This document shows, piece by piece, positions 42,186 through 53,284 of a stretch of 64,000 nt of DNA (position 1 is its first letter; every line of letters begins with the position of its first letter). Both the position numbers and the translations under genes were made by a program. The stretch is from Hippopus hippopus (taxonomy: Eukaryota; Mollusca; Bivalvia; Cardiida; Cardiidae): positions 22,969,558 to 23,033,557 of the forward strand of contig OX328112.1 in NCBI GenBank assembly GCA_946811185.2, in the 5' to 3' direction. Under the pieces are notes generated by a model. It saw nothing but the letters and a program-made list of their open reading frames with translations. It ran no database searches and was not told where the DNA came from.

Positions 42186-42252
42186 GACAGTGTAGATCAG
42201 CAATAAGACTGCACGTTCTATGCAGTCTGATCTTGATCTACACTGTCCATTG
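42186..42252. repeat. C hairpin core
   Basis: GACAGTGTAGATCAGCAATA pairs with a later TTGATCTACACTGTC. The outer ends are not recognised. Confidence 0.6.
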
Positions 42253-42377
42253 AAATCCTCTTGTTTCGTCTTTAGTAAGGAAAGAGTTACTGAAAAAAAC
42301 GCAAATTTCCTGCAGATAGTAGGACCCCAATAATGCGATTTCAAAACTCTTGTCGCTGAAATTATCTGCATGTACTA

Positions 42378-42665
42378 GACAGTGGATCCAAGATCATGGT
42401 CTCTACTCATCAACCATTCTTAGGAATATTCCTAGTCATACTCTACAAGATTTTCTAAATTTGGAATAAACACAACTTATGATTGACTGCACCAAATGGT
42501 TCAGCCAATCGGAAGTTGTGTTACTTTCAAATTTGGAAAATTCTAGAATTTCTTAAGAATGTTCTTAAGAATGGTTGGCGAATACGGACCCAGGATTGCA
42601 CGTTCTGTGCAGTCTGATCTTAATCTACATGGTCCATAAAAGCACCTTGAGTCGTGCTTAGCAGT
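42378..42665 (-). mobile_element. Family C remnant split by an H element
   Basis: ACAGTGGATCCAAGATCA lies before and GCACGTTCTGTGCAGTCTG to GTGCTTAGCAG after the inverted-repeat element at 42397-42591. Confidence 0.6.
42397..42591. mobile_element. Family H inverted-repeat element
   Basis: CATCAACCATTCTTAGGAAT on the left answers TTCTTAAGAATGGTTGGCG on the right, and the centre GCCAATCGGAAGTTGTGTTA is also self-complementary to the left half. A second copy is at 60896-61068. Confidence 0.7.
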
Positions 42666-42708
42666 CGATTGGGATTGAAAAGTGAAATGGCTCATGATCT
42701 ATGCGGGT

Positions 42709-42937
42709 TTTAAATCTTTTCCAAAAGAAAAGAATTTGGATTGGAACAAATTTAAAACATTTGCAGACGACAAATTAAATGTAGCTCAAAGGATGATTTA
42801 TATCTTTGATAGGGTAGAAAACATTGTGGAAAAAGGAGAAAATGCTGGTTACCAGCATTGTCTCCTTTTCCCACAATGTTTTCAAAAGCTTCTACCTCAG
42901 GGTCGGCAAAACTCGGGATTGTGTGGTAAAGATTTAA
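42709..42937 (-). mobile_element. Family A element, complete
   Basis: It runs from TTAAATCTTTTCCAAAAG to GGTAAAGATTTAA. The palindrome is at 42818-42885. Confidence 0.85.
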
Positions 42938-43299
42938 ATCGATTAAAGTACCGGGTCTGAAAAGCAGCAATTTTGCAAGAAAAAAAAAAAAAAAAAATTA
43001 ATTGATAGACTTGAATTAACAATAAATCATTGATTGATATAATAGCAGACAAGTTTTTATTGAAATCATCATATATGGGCAATTTCCCTATGGACGAAAA
43101 CTTAATGGCAAAAGCGCATGTTTTTGCTATAACAATATGGTACCAAATAGTCATGGTATGAATTATTAAAAAGCCGTCTATTTGCTACAGATCTTTTTAA
43201 AATACTTAAAAAAAAACAAACCCTTAATAGTCTCAAGGTAAAGTGCTCCCCTCTTAAGTACATTATCACTTGATATTGGACCTCAAATGATGTTGGCAT
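42938..43299. other. Unassigned AT-rich sequence
   Basis: An A run is at 42980-42996. Nothing else was recognised. Confidence 0.4.
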
Positions 43300-43830
43300 A
43301 ATAAAGACCTCAATTTGGCCTATTTACTCTGTTGACCTCAAAACCAATGTGGATCAGTAACACTTAAAGGTGATTGTCTGTACAAAGTGTGAAGAAGCTA
43401 TATCAATTCACTCTCTACTGTATGTTAGTCAATGAATTAGTATGTCGAAGGTTAATGTTAACTTGAACTTTTATCTACTGACCTCAAAATCAAATACTAG
43501 CCCACTAATGGCTGGTATTCCCATCGGCCGATTAATGAGTTAACTTTTATCTGCTGACCTCAAAATCAAACCATGAACTACTTATGGTTAATATCTGTAC
43601 CAACTTTGAAGAAGCTAGATCCAAACACAGTTAACTTATTTGATGGTATTCCCATCGGCCGGTTAATGTGACCTTGAACTTTTACTTACTTATGGTTAAT
43701 ATTTGTACCAAGTTTGAGGAGCCTCGATCCAATCATAGTATCCTTATTGGATGGTATTCCAGTCGGCCGTTGGAACGGTCAACCGAGGGATTGACAAACG
43801 TACCAACCGAAGAACGTGAGCATTTGATAT
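43300..43830. repeat. Repeat J, irregular direct repeats
   Basis: GGTATTCCCATCGGCCG occurs near 43517 and 43645, with a close variant (GGTATTCCAGTCGGCCG) near 43753. CTTATGGTTAATAT and TGACCTCAAAATCAAA also recur, at spacings of roughly 110-130 bp. Repeats with this wording are, from memory, common in bivalves. Confidence 0.6.
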
Positions 43831-43831
43831 T

Positions 43832-44054
43832 AGAACCATGCTCTGTGAAAAAGGGGGTTTAATGCATCGGCAAATAGTATCGACTCAGGTCAGCCTGCGC
43901 AGTTCTCTTTTCCTTCAGGTAACTTTTCTGTGCAAGGACCACTCTACCTCAGTTGTTAGGCAAAATGGATTATACGGATCCATACTTATGTGCTGACTTG
44001 CTTTGTAAAATACATCACGGAAATGCATTAAGCCCCCTTCCCAGAGTGTGGCTC
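43832..44054 (+). mobile_element. Family B element, hairpin damaged
   Basis: CATGCTCTGTGAAAAAGGGG to CATTAAGCCCCCTTCCCAGA. After CAGCCTGCGCAG the second hairpin arm is replaced by TTCTCTTTTCC. Confidence 0.78.
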
Positions 44055-44103
44055 AAACTTATTATATTAGTGGTCATTTTTATTGTCTTATCGTGAAAGC
44101 AAA

Positions 44104-44323
44104 TTTTAATCCTTTACCAAATGACAAAATTTTAGAATCGGTAGGACAATATATTTCATCAGGCTCAAAATATGGGAAAGTTTGTTTGTGAAAGGGAAAA
44201 ACAACATTTTAGGAGAAGAAGAACAAGCTGATCACCAGCATTTTCTCCTTTTTCCCACAACGTTTTCGAAAGATTCTTCCATCATCGTCGTTAAACGCCG
44301 GGACTGTGTGGTAAAGGATTGAA
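44104..44323 (-). mobile_element. Family A element, diverged
   Basis: It starts TTTTAATCCTTTACCAAATG. The core is at 44196-44270 (AGCTGATCACCAGC). The left arm is GGGACTGTGTGGTAAAGG. Confidence 0.75.
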
Positions 44324-44609
44324 AAGATAGAAAGTGAGGCTTTGGTTTTTATCTTACGAGTCATTTTTAACAGATGAAAACGAGACTTTGTCGAGTTGTT
44401 TATCCTGTTAACGGTGACAGTTAGATGAAAAAAAAAGATGGAATCAAATGTGACAGTCTATTTAGATCATATCGGATTTAAATGCATATTTCGCTTGAAA
44501 TAATGCACATATCGACTTTTTAATGTGCAAGGGAAAAATCGCAATTTATTATAAAACGAGTAAAACAATGCTTTGCCGATATATTTTTTTCAGTAGATGT
44601 TTAACATTT

Positions 44610-44871
44610 GAGCCATACTTTGTGAAAAGGGGGCTTAACGTATCTGCGAAAAGTATCGACCCAGGTCAGCCTGCGCAGTCTGCGCAGGCTGACCTAGGGC
44701 GAAACTTTTCGCTATTGGTCAGTTTTCTGTATGTCCAAGGACCTCACGATTAAGTCGATTGTTTAAAAAAAGTGACAATTAAGGATACATAAGTACATGG
44801 ATGTGATTACTTGATTGGTATCATGCATCACGGAAATGCATTAGACCCCCTTTCCCTAGAGCGGGACTCGT
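44610..44871 (+). mobile_element. Family B element
   Basis: GAGCCATACTTTGTGAAAAG opens it. The hairpin CAGCCTGCGCAGTCTGCG is intact, and it closes with CATTAGACCCCC. Confidence 0.85.
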
Positions 44872-44893
44872 TTCTTTTTTACTGTTAGAAAAG

Positions 44894-44985
44894 TTTAACA
44901 CTTTACCTCACAACAAAATTTTAGAATTGTTCATGTCGTTACGAGTCCCACAACTTATCACGAGCCACACAGGACACCTTCTTTA
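44894..44985 (-). repeat. Family A end joined to an E-type SINE head remnant
   Basis: TTAACACTTTACCTCACAAC to TTTTAGAATTG is an A end. ACGAGTCCCACAAC and CGAGCCACACAGGACACC resemble the E head on the plus strand. Confidence 0.45.
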
Positions 44986-45070
44986 TTTATGAAGCATGTC
45001 TTATGGAGATGTGCAGTGGCAGTGCAATTTACGTGCAACATAGACTTTATGTACAGCCATTGTTAAAATG

Positions 45071-45268
45071 GTCCCTGCTCCCAGAAAAAGGGTTAAATGC
45101 ATATCTGTGATGTGTAATACCGTGCAAGCCTTTACATAATTGTAGATCTATAAAATACATTATGTCTAACAGCCGACTGAATCTTCAGGTAAAATGGCTC
45201 GTGGACATGCAGAAAATTTAACAATAGCCAATAGTTTCGACCCAGGTCAGCCTGTGAGGACTGCGCCT
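45071..45268 (-). mobile_element. Family B element, left end cut by SINE G
   Basis: The right end AAAAAGGGTTAAATGCATA and the inner part up to CGACCCAGGTCAGCCTGTG are present. The rest is missing. Confidence 0.75.
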
Positions 45269-45483
45269 ATCTATGCTTTCCTGGCTTTCTTTTTACTTGT
45301 GATTCGCACAACATTCTTTTAAGGCCACTGGCTGCTTTTCTATACGACCATAGTCGAAGCAATGTTCAACGGTGAAAGACAAGAGAATTATGTCACGATG
45401 ACTTTCAGTAATCCTCAGAAAAAGCTGGGTATAAAACCCTGAGTTTCAAGCACTGTACATTACTAAGTGAGCAACCTGGCTCG
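45269..45483 (-). mobile_element. SINE type G, 3' end missing
   Basis: CTATCTATGCTTTCCTGGC to the head at about 45425-45480 (minus-strand TTGCTCACTTAGTAATG in A-box position). It adjoins the B remnant. Confidence 0.6.
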
Positions 45484-45759
45484 ACTCCAAATGGACACTT
45501 CACGGATCAACAAGTCAACAAGAGTCTTACTAGGGATGAGTAGCATACTATAATAAAGCAGTTCAGTCAAGCTATCAATTGATAACGAAAGCAAGGAAGA
45601 TAATCAGCGTTGATTCTTCAGTGACAGAGAAATAAAATCAATCAATGAATCAATCTGGTCGATATCACTCATCAACTATCATTATAATTGAGTCACATGT
45701 GAAAAGGAGATTAGATTCATTATACAACCCAATTCTTATGTTAAAGTATTCCGTAAAAT

Positions 45760-45862
45760 ACAGGTCAGTTTAGACTCAAAGCAGGCTACGTATTCCTAGT
45801 CTGATTTTTATCTACACTTTCATAAGAATGAAGAACTGTCACTGGTGGCGTAAGGGGTTAAA
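45760..45862. repeat. C-related fragment
   Basis: CCTAGTCTGATTTTTATCTACACTT followed by GGCGTAAGGGGTTAA recalls the C right side. Confidence 0.4.
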
Positions 45863-45870
45863 GAAAAATG

Positions 45871-46138
45871 AGTCAAGCTCTGTGAAAAGAGGACTTAATG
45901 CATTTGCAAACGGGTATCGACCTACATGTTTCTCAGCCTGCACAGTCCGCGCAGGCTGACATAACTCGAAACTTTATGCTATTGGTCAATTTTCTGCAAG
46001 TCCAAGGTTTATTCTACGTCATGATTCAATTGATTGTTAGACAAGATAGATTTTATGGATCCATAATAATTATGATATCTTCCTTGGTACAATGCATCAC
46101 AGAGCTGCATTAAACCCAATTTTGCCATAGCGCGGCTT
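45871..46138 (+). mobile_element. Family B element
   Basis: CTCTGTGAAAAGAGGACTTAA opens it. The hairpin has a short insertion (CAGCCTGCACAGTCCGCG). It closes with TGCATTAAACCCAATTTT. Confidence 0.82.
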
Positions 46139-46219
46139 AAATTAATTGCGATGTTGTAAAATAATCGATGAACTCATGTCTGTCTATACCATTGCATTGA
46201 AACCGTGTCTCTCTTCTGT

Positions 46220-46335
46220 AAAAACCAGATTATTGATGCTGATTTATACGATCAATCAGAAAGCCGATTAAATGCATCACTGTCTCGGGAAACTTCTTGG
46301 AAACTCGTCTTTGATATAGCAACATCTGGCTGAGT
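46220..46335. repeat. Duplicated segment, copy 1
   Basis: GCTGATTTATACGATCAATC and GAAAGCCGATTAAATGC match 47370-47480 (GCCGATTTATTCGATCAATC, GGAGCCGATAAACTC). Confidence 0.5.
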
Positions 46336-46455
46336 TCATTTGGCCTCGCTTGAATTACCGGATGTGACGTCAAGTTCGATTTTACTTTACTGCACTCGAG
46401 TAATGCACTCCCTTGTTAAACATTGTGCCCACTAGCTTGAGTGAATTTTATTTCT

Positions 46456-46673
46456 CCTAACGCTAAGGCTACTTTGCGCGACTCAGGAACGTTTTGCGGA
46501 CATCGTAGATCAAGATCAGACTGCACAGAACGTGCAGTCTGATCTTGGTTCTACATGTCCGATAAGTAGACACTTTTTTTTCACCCAAAATAACTCTGAA
46601 ATTGGAATATTTGGGTTTGTACAATCGCCTTAAAAATTTTTTTAAATAACTTATCTAGCAAGTTAAGGGTTAA
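46456..46673 (+). mobile_element. Family C element, complete
   Basis: It starts CCTAACGCTAAGGCTAC and ends AGCAAGTTAAGGGTTAA. The hairpin is at 46505-46558. Confidence 0.82.
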
Positions 46674-46753
46674 ATATTGCCTGTAACATTCATGCTCTTT
46701 TCTAGAAAAAAATTATTATTCAAACTTCAGTAAACTCGTATGACTGCCATAAT

Positions 46754-46974
46754 CAACACCCTTTAATTCTTATCTTACTATTTAAGTAAAAAGAAACTTT
46801 CAAGTCGATAGTAAAAACCCAAATTTTGCTATTTCAATGGTATTTAATTTGTGGAATATCTTCTTATCGGACAGTATGGATCCAAGATCAGACTGCACGT
46901 TCTGTGCAGTCTGATCTTGATCTAAACTGCCCGCAAAAGGTCAGTGAGTCGCGCTTAGCAGCCTAAGAGTTATG
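46754..46974 (-). mobile_element. Family C element
   Basis: It starts ACACCCTTTAATTCTTATC and ends TTAGCAGCCTAAGAGTTA. The hairpin at 46872-46930 is strong (GACTGCACGTTCTGTGCAG). Confidence 0.82.
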
Positions 46975-47369
46975 ATGCAATCTTGTTATGATAATTACAT
47001 AAAAAGACGCAAAATTTAATTGCAATTCAGAAATTGGGCCTACTATATGGTAAAAACAAGAAAAACTTTTTCGTAAAAGATAGATGGCGTAAGAAGTACA
47101 GGAATATGAATATTGAAACGTCTTCTTTCTTCACCATTAAAATAAAAAAAAATAATGTTAGTGGCATAAATATGCCCGCAAATAGACCTGCAGAGGCCCG
47201 CCGAATAAACCTGTCTATAATTTTGACCAATGGCAAATCACTGTTTATTTATTCGAGAATATCATTCCAAGAAGCATGTCAAAAGAAAGCGTACTTAGCT
47301 ACGCCGTAAAATTAATAAACTATCGTTACTCTAAGATGTGACTTCGAAAATATTCTTTGCTCCTGTATA

Positions 47370-47480
47370 GACAGAAAGTTAATGCCGATTTATTCGATCA
47401 ATCAAGGAGCCGATAAACTCTGTCACAAGCTTGAACAATTTCCCTCGAAATTTATCCGTGAAATTACAGCACTTGAAATT
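47370..47480. repeat. Duplicated segment, copy 2
   Basis: It is the partner of 46220-46335, about 1.1 kb apart in the same orientation. Confidence 0.5.
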
Positions 47481-47522
47481 ACGCAACTTCTCACGCCATC
47501 TTCAATTCGGTTCATGTCAAGC

Positions 47523-47670
47523 TTCAGTCTGCTAGGGTCGACTACCAGCCATTTTGCGGACAGTGTGGAACCAAAATCAGACTGCACACAAGGTGCAGTC
47601 TGATCTTGGATCTACACTGTCCGATTTGGTGATATTCTTCTAGTAGAAAAGAACTTTAAACTAACATTTT
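47523..47670 (+). mobile_element. Family C element, right side truncated
   Basis: CAGTCTGCTAGGGTCGACTA opens it. The hairpin at 47558-47622 is followed by ATTTGGTGATATTC. Confidence 0.7.
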
Positions 47671-48009
47671 TTTTTCAGTTTTTAACACTAGTCGTAAAAT
47701 TTCATACATACAGTTAGTGTTGTAAAACAATGGCCGATTCCAGACGCTTGAATTATTAGCAATAAACTCATTCCTTCCCCGCTTGGAATATTTGAAGGCG
47801 GGGAAATATCTGAAAACATCCGTGGAAAAAAAAAACACACGAGAAATATGTATGAAGAAGGTTTAATAAAAGCCAGTATGTGTCGAAACATTGTACAAAG
47901 GAAGAAACGACATGATAAATAAGAATTTGTTCATGAACATGTTCCAATTAGTATGCCTATTGTTTTAACCAAAAGGTTGTAAAGGTCACAGATCTTCACT
48001 TCGCATATC

Positions 48010-48280
48010 TTTTTGCTTGCAGCACGCGAAAAGGGGCATTTGGACATTTGCGTAAAGTGTCATCTCGGATAAGCCTGCCCAGTCCGCGCAGTCTAATCCG
48101 AGACAGCGCTTTACGACTACATTAGATTTTGTGCTACAGTAGACTTGCGCAAAGCAAAAAAATACATAAAAGCGGAAAGTGTCGTTTCGAATTAGCCTGA
48201 GCGGACTGCACAGGCTGATCCGAGACGAAATTTTACGCAAATGTCCGAATGTCCCTTTTCGCGTGTTGCAGGGCATATGT
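48010..48280 (+). mobile_element. Family D element
   Basis: GCTTGCAGCACGCGAAAAGG and CCTTTTCGCGTGTTGCAGG are its ends. Unlike the other two D copies, its flanks are not B sequence. Confidence 0.82.
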
Positions 48281-48282
48281 GA

Positions 48283-48480
48283 GTTTCTTATTTGGCACGA
48301 CTGTACTTCTTGGTTGTTCAATGTCATCATCACTCTCAAGAAGAAATAATTAGCTCACATTTGATCTCTTTTAATACGACGATATCACTTAATGAATTGC
48401 CACTCTTGTTTCTAATTCATCTAAAGTAGCATCCTTTGTTAATCTTCGATAAAATTTCCTCTAATTTTTTTTTTTGAGAA
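48283..48480. repeat. Segmental duplicate (matches 54225-54400)
   Basis: TTCTTGGTTGTTCAATGTCATC, AGAAATAATTAG, TCACATTTGATCTCTTTTAA and GATATCACTTAAT occur in the same order in both places with scattered differences. Confidence 0.8.
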
Positions 48481-48861
48481 ACAATCGTAGTTTTGTTTTT
48501 AACTGCCCCAAAAATATTAGTTTCTGCCATCCTTTTCAAATTTTCCAAGGAAGATTAAAAATATGAATATACTATGAATGATATTAGAATATGAATACCC
48601 ACATATGATATTAAAAACATAATGATTAATGCATAAAAATGTGAATACACAACGAATGATAATTTAAAAAAAAAAATGATCCAAACAATAATATCTTAAA
48701 AAAATATGAATACACAATGAATAATATAAAAAGTACTCGTATGAATAGACAATAAATAATATAAAAAATATGAATAGACAATGAATAATGTAAAAAGAAT
48801 ATAATAAAACTTTTTTCTCTTGTATCTATGTGCTGAAAGTTTGAGAATGTAAGTATTTTGG

Positions 48862-49083
48862 CGATGCTCTGTGAAAAGGGGGTTTAATGCATCTGCAAAA
48901 AGGATCGACCCATATCAGCCTGCAGAGGCTGACATAGGTCGAGACTTTTTGCTTTTTGTAAATTTTATGCATGTATCAGGACAATTCTACCTCCAGATCT
49001 AGTGAGTAGTTGGACTAGACTGATTTTATGAATCCCTAATTATGTAACGACTTGCTTGGTATATCGTGTCACGGAGATGCATG
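48862..49083 (+). mobile_element. Family B element
   Basis: GATGCTCTGTGAAAAGGGGG opens it. The hairpin is shortened (CAGCCTGCAGAGGCTG). The right end is lost after CACGGAGATGCAT. Confidence 0.8.
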
Positions 49084-49620
49084 TTTCCTTTCATGTTTGT
49101 CTGTCAGCTTGCATGCTCCTATCTGTCCCGCTATCAGTCTGTGTGTTGATTGATTGCTTTTATATAAAATGTCCAGTCACCTCATATTGTTTACTATATG
49201 GACTGATTCAGTGGGGGTTTTTTTTACATACATGAAAGAATACGGTACTTTCATTACCAGATCGAGCCCTTACCAACTTTGTTTTTCTATTCGGACTGAT
49301 TTTTTGTTTTAAACTCTGGGGCCATCTGGGATACGATCCGGTTTTTATCGATCTGGCAGTGAAAGTACGGTATTTATATTGTCATGTAGTATCACCACGT
49401 GGACCTCTACGAAGTTTGTTCAAGTGATGCCCTTGGCGTAAAAAATTAACCCGCTGTAATGTGCCCTATTTTCAGAAACAACTGATTTGCGGCGCCATTG
49501 ATGTTATGCATCAATATTTTCTTGTTATTATTTTTTTTTTCAAAATAAAATCGCCTTATCACCACTCATTATTGCACCATCGAGACTGATTGATTGAAGA
49601 TGGCCTGCTTTCGCTATCGA
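49084..49620. other. Unassigned sequence
   Basis: No recognised repeat. ACTTTCATTACCAGATCGA near 49251 and TCGATCTGGCAGTGAAAGTA near 49350 are inverted to one another, a possible small inverted-repeat element. Confidence 0.4.
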
Positions 49621-49829
49621 TTAACCGTTAGGCTGCTAAGCGCGACTCACTGACCTTTTGCTGACAGTGTAGATCAAGATCAGACTGCATAGAACGTGCA
49701 GTCTGATCTTTGATCTACACTGTCCGATAAGGAGATATCATTCCCATAAACTTTGAAATAGCAATATTTGGGTTTTTATTATTGAATTGAAATTCTAATT
49801 ATAGTTATTTAGCAGGATAACGATTAGGG
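49621..49829 (+). mobile_element. Family C element, complete
   Basis: It starts TTAACCGTTAGGCTGCTAAG and ends TTTAGCAGGATAACGATTA. The hairpin at 49666-49725 is near perfect. Confidence 0.87.
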
Positions 49830-49859
49830 ATATGATCGAGTTGTACTGTTTCTTATTAC

Positions 49860-50520
49860 CAGAGAGCTTCATCCAGGATCGCATCTCCATTTTTTTTTTC
49901 AAAACAAGAAACGCAAAAGGATTTTTACTTGTAGAAACGCCTATATAATTTTAATTATATATTGAAGAAAGAACGAGGTCGCAAAACCTACAAACTGAGT
50001 TATTACAATGAATTACGTTAAATGTACGACGGGTTGCTAATTTTACTTTCAATGAAAGAACAAAGTTACTCTACAAATAGATAACCCAGAAAGAAAGTAG
50101 ATCTCCGATAATTCTTTTGTATAAATTTAACCCTTGACTTGCTAAATAAGTGAATTGAAGCTTTCAACTCAACGGAAACCCCCCCCCCCCCCAAAATCTG
50201 GCTGTTTCAAAAGAATTTCTTAGGAAAAAATATCTCCCTTTCGGACAGTGTATAGCCAGGATCAGACTGCACGTTTTGTACAGTCTGATCTTGATCTACA
50301 CTGTCCGCAAAAGGTCTGCGAGTCCGTTTTAGCAGTCTAAGGGTTATCTTCCGGAAAAGATATAGTAAAACAGTGTTACGTCTTACCGCGCAAAGCTTTT
50401 CGTCATTTTTTCACAAATAGAATTGAATTGTTTTTGCGTCCTCTTTCTCCAACCCAATAAAATCAATGCGACTTTTGAGTTTAATTTCGGAGTGAGATGC
50501 GTTGATTAAAGTACTGAATG
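49860..50520. repeat. Segmental duplicate, copy 1
   Basis: AAGAACGAGGTCGCAAAACC, AAGTAGATCTCCGATAATTC and GCGCAAAGCTTTTCG correspond to blocks at 53290-53690, 54785-55400 and 60250-60500. The C element at 50127-50346 interrupts it. Confidence 0.6.
50127..50346 (-). mobile_element. Family C element at a TTAA in the duplicated segment
   Basis: It starts TTAACCCTTGACTTGCTAAA and ends TAGCAGTCTAAGGGTTA. A 14-C run lies inside. Confidence 0.85.
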
Positions 50521-50631
50521 ATCAACATCCAAGATAAAACTACTAGTTCTGTACAGTCGAATCTTGATCTGCACAAGCAGTCATATACCACTCGCATTCA
50601 GATGGATAATTTTACATATGAGTGGCGCTGT

Positions 50632-51073
50632 CGGAAAACGGGGGTTTCATGCTTTAATACATCATACAAAACAAGTTGTTACATAATTAGGATACATTCT
50701 ATCTAAACAACTGGATGAATCACCAGGTAGAATGGTGCTTTATCATGCAAAAACGTGTGAATAGCAAAAAGTTTCGACCCAGGTTAGCCTGTTTGGACTG
50801 TTTGGACTGAGCAGGCTGACCTTGGTTGATAATTTTTGCATAGGCATTAACCCTTAGGCTGCTAAACGCGACTCAACGACCTTTTGCGGACTGTGTGGAT
50901 CAAGATCAGACTGCACAGAACGTGCAGTCTGATGTTGGATCTACACTGTCCGATAAGGAGATATCTATCCACAAATAGTACCTTTGAAATAGCAAAATCT
51001 TGGTTTTTACTATTGGCTCGAAAGTTTCATTTTACTTATTTAGCAGGATAAAGGGTATCCTGCCTTTCACAGA
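50632..51073 (-). mobile_element. Family B element split by a C element
   Basis: The B right end and hairpin remnant are at 50632-50847, and the terminal TCACAGAGCATGACTCAC is at 51058-51073. The break lies at the ATTAA of the conserved GCATTAAACCCC. Confidence 0.75.
50848..51056 (+). mobile_element. Family C element nested in B
   Basis: It starts TTAACCCTTAGGCTGCTAAA and ends TTTAGCAGGATAAAGGGTA. The hairpin is at 50896-50950. Confidence 0.85.
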
Positions 51074-51097
51074 GCATGACTCACATCTACTTGGATT

Positions 51098-51361
51098 TGA
51101 GCCACGCTCTGTGAAAGGGGGCCTTAATGCATCTGCGAAAAGTATCGACCCAGGTCAGCCTGCGCAGTCCGCGCAGGCTGACCTGGGCCGAAACTTTTCG
51201 CTATTGGTCAATTTTTTGTATGACCAAGGACCAGTGTAGATCATGATTATGTCGGTTGTTGAAAAATGTTGCTAATTTGGATCAATAATTATGCGATCGA
51301 CTGCATGGTATCATGAATCACGGAGATGCATTAAGCCCCCTTTTGCCAGAGCATGGCTCAT
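51098..51361 (+). mobile_element. Family B element, best preserved
   Basis: GAGCCACGCTCTGTGAAAGG to GCCAGAGCATGGCTC. The hairpin is intact (CAGCCTGCGCAGTCCGCG with CAGGCTGACCTGGG). Confidence 0.9.
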
Positions 51362-51590
51362 TTCATTTGTTGTAAACAACACGGAGGTCCTTTTCCTTTC
51401 TTTCCCAGTATGTCAGTTTCTGATAGGGTACTATGCTGTGCGTCACTTCTTGTTTGTTTACCGTAATTATAATGCGCGAGAGCTCTGGTGAAATCAAGTC
51501 TTTTAACTCTACAAAGTCTTTTTCTTCAAATCCTTTTTATCGAGTACGTTTTTTTTTTCTGCCAGTACATCTTTCAAGGCTGAGAGTCTG

Positions 51591-51632
51591 GTTTTTGTTC
51601 GTATTAGAGTTTAAAGCCGTATTAACAACTGA
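51591..51632 (-). repeat. SINE type F 3' fragment
   Basis: GTATTAGAGTTTAAAGCCGT matches the F 3' end. Nothing follows. Confidence 0.4.
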
Positions 51633-51718
51633 CCCCTGAGAGTCTGCAACTTACATGACATGTATATGAATATACATGTATTATATTCATAATACACAAA
51701 CAGTAACGTTACATCTAT

Positions 51719-51806
51719 GTTAGAACCACTTTTGTAATAAAACGGATATTTGTAATAAAATTTTCAACTTCGCTATATTCCGTTTTATTACAAAAGTGGT
51801 TCTAAC
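51719..51806. repeat. Hairpin with 28-bp perfect arms
   Basis: 51719-51746 (GTTAGAACCACTTTTGTAAT...) and 51779-51806 are exact inverted copies around a 32-base spacer that itself repeats TTGTAATAAAA. The size fits a very small inverted-repeat element. Confidence 0.85.
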
Positions 51807-51839
51807 ACAGCTGTCTTCTACATTCACAAGATTACCATG

Positions 51840-53045
51840 ATTTGACTATGGTATATCATGGCACCAGTAAGTTTGATAAATCGATTACTTTATTGATTTG
51901 AGGATCAATACTAACAGATGCTTTCTTGAACTCTCGCCTTTTTCCAAATTAAGCGCCAATTTGACTGTATTGCTCTGTTCTTGCTTTATCACAAGTGACC
52001 TTCCTTGAAGAATTGCATTGAGTGCATTACACATTTTTAGAAGTAAAGATTACCAAAGAGGAACTATCCAATTAATGCGAAGTATGGCTTCTATTGCAAT
52101 CCCCACTTTGACATTGCCTGAAAACAATGAATATTTTACAATACAACTTGGATCTTTCTTTGTCGAATTAATTTTTCATTTTGAATCCATTAATCCAAGG
52201 AAACACCTTATTATGATGGATTAGAAAAAAAAAAAAGCGGACAATATGGATCCGATGTCAGAGGATGTCTGTTCCGTGTGATCTTTAGATTCAATGTCCA
52301 CAAAGATAACTATCTATTCAAAGCCTTGAAAAACTTATGGCGTTCATGCAGTGAAAAATCTTAAATGAAAATAAAAAAAAAAGGATTTTTATTCTACACT
52401 TACATGTATATTAACCCTCTTTGATGAACAGGAAGACAAATCTTTGTTGTTTCCTGAAGGAGACTGATATAATTTTACAAAAAATCTATCAGACAAGTGA
52501 CTGTTTCTTGACGCCGCTGAAGACGACGATAATATCTTGAGAGAAATTGAAAAAAAAAATAAACGTTTATCACATAAAACCTCCTCCGGCAGTGTAATAA
52601 AGCCATGACTTATTTTCGATAATACACAAGTGTATAATCGTTTTTTTGGTCCCGGTTCTGATCAGTTTTCAGTCATGAGCGCTAGAAGCCGGAGAAACCA
52701 ACCACAGCACGTGCCAGAATTTGTACTACTACGCCGTTTCGCAGAAAAATGACGTCATTGTTGCTTAGATGAAGATCTATATGCGTGGATTTTGATATTC
52801 ATGTTGAATAAAAGCCAAAAGAACGCAGCGAAGGTTTTGTAAAATCAGCTAAATTGCGGAAATATGTGGACTTTCCCCTGTAGAAACTGTCTCGGTGTAA
52901 GCGTCAAAGAGCTATCTACTTGTGTTTGTAGAAATTTGAAACCGAACTACAGCTGTAAACATGAGCCCGTGAACTGTATATAGGCAGAAGATTGGATGCA
53001 GGGTATTTTTTGTTTGTCATTCGTTTTATGTGATAAATAGAATCC
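51840..53045. other. Mostly unassigned sequence
   Basis: A degraded C core is at 52236-52302 (GGACAATATGGATCCGATG). Nothing else was recognised. Confidence 0.4.
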
Positions 53046-53047
53046 CA

Positions 53048-53175
53048 CATTCGTGTTTATGTATCATCATTGTTATCAAACTCGTTGACTAAAATGTAAT
53101 TGACGCTCGCCATCGCGTCATACAATTTTAGTCAAATAGTTTGATAAAAATGATAATACGTAAGCACTCATGTAA
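53048..53175. repeat. Imperfect long hairpin
   Basis: TTATCAAACTCGTTGACTAA on the left pairs with TTAGTCAAATAGTTTGATAA on the right. The arms extend about 55 bp each with mismatches, around GCTCGCCATC. Confidence 0.75.
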
Positions 53176-53284
53176 GATCCTCTATATATGAGTACATGTA
53201 CTGACCCAAGTTGTACTGTTCTAACTTGCAGGATTCCCACTCCCTTTTAGTGGATTTGTATAGCAAATCCACTTACTGTGATCG

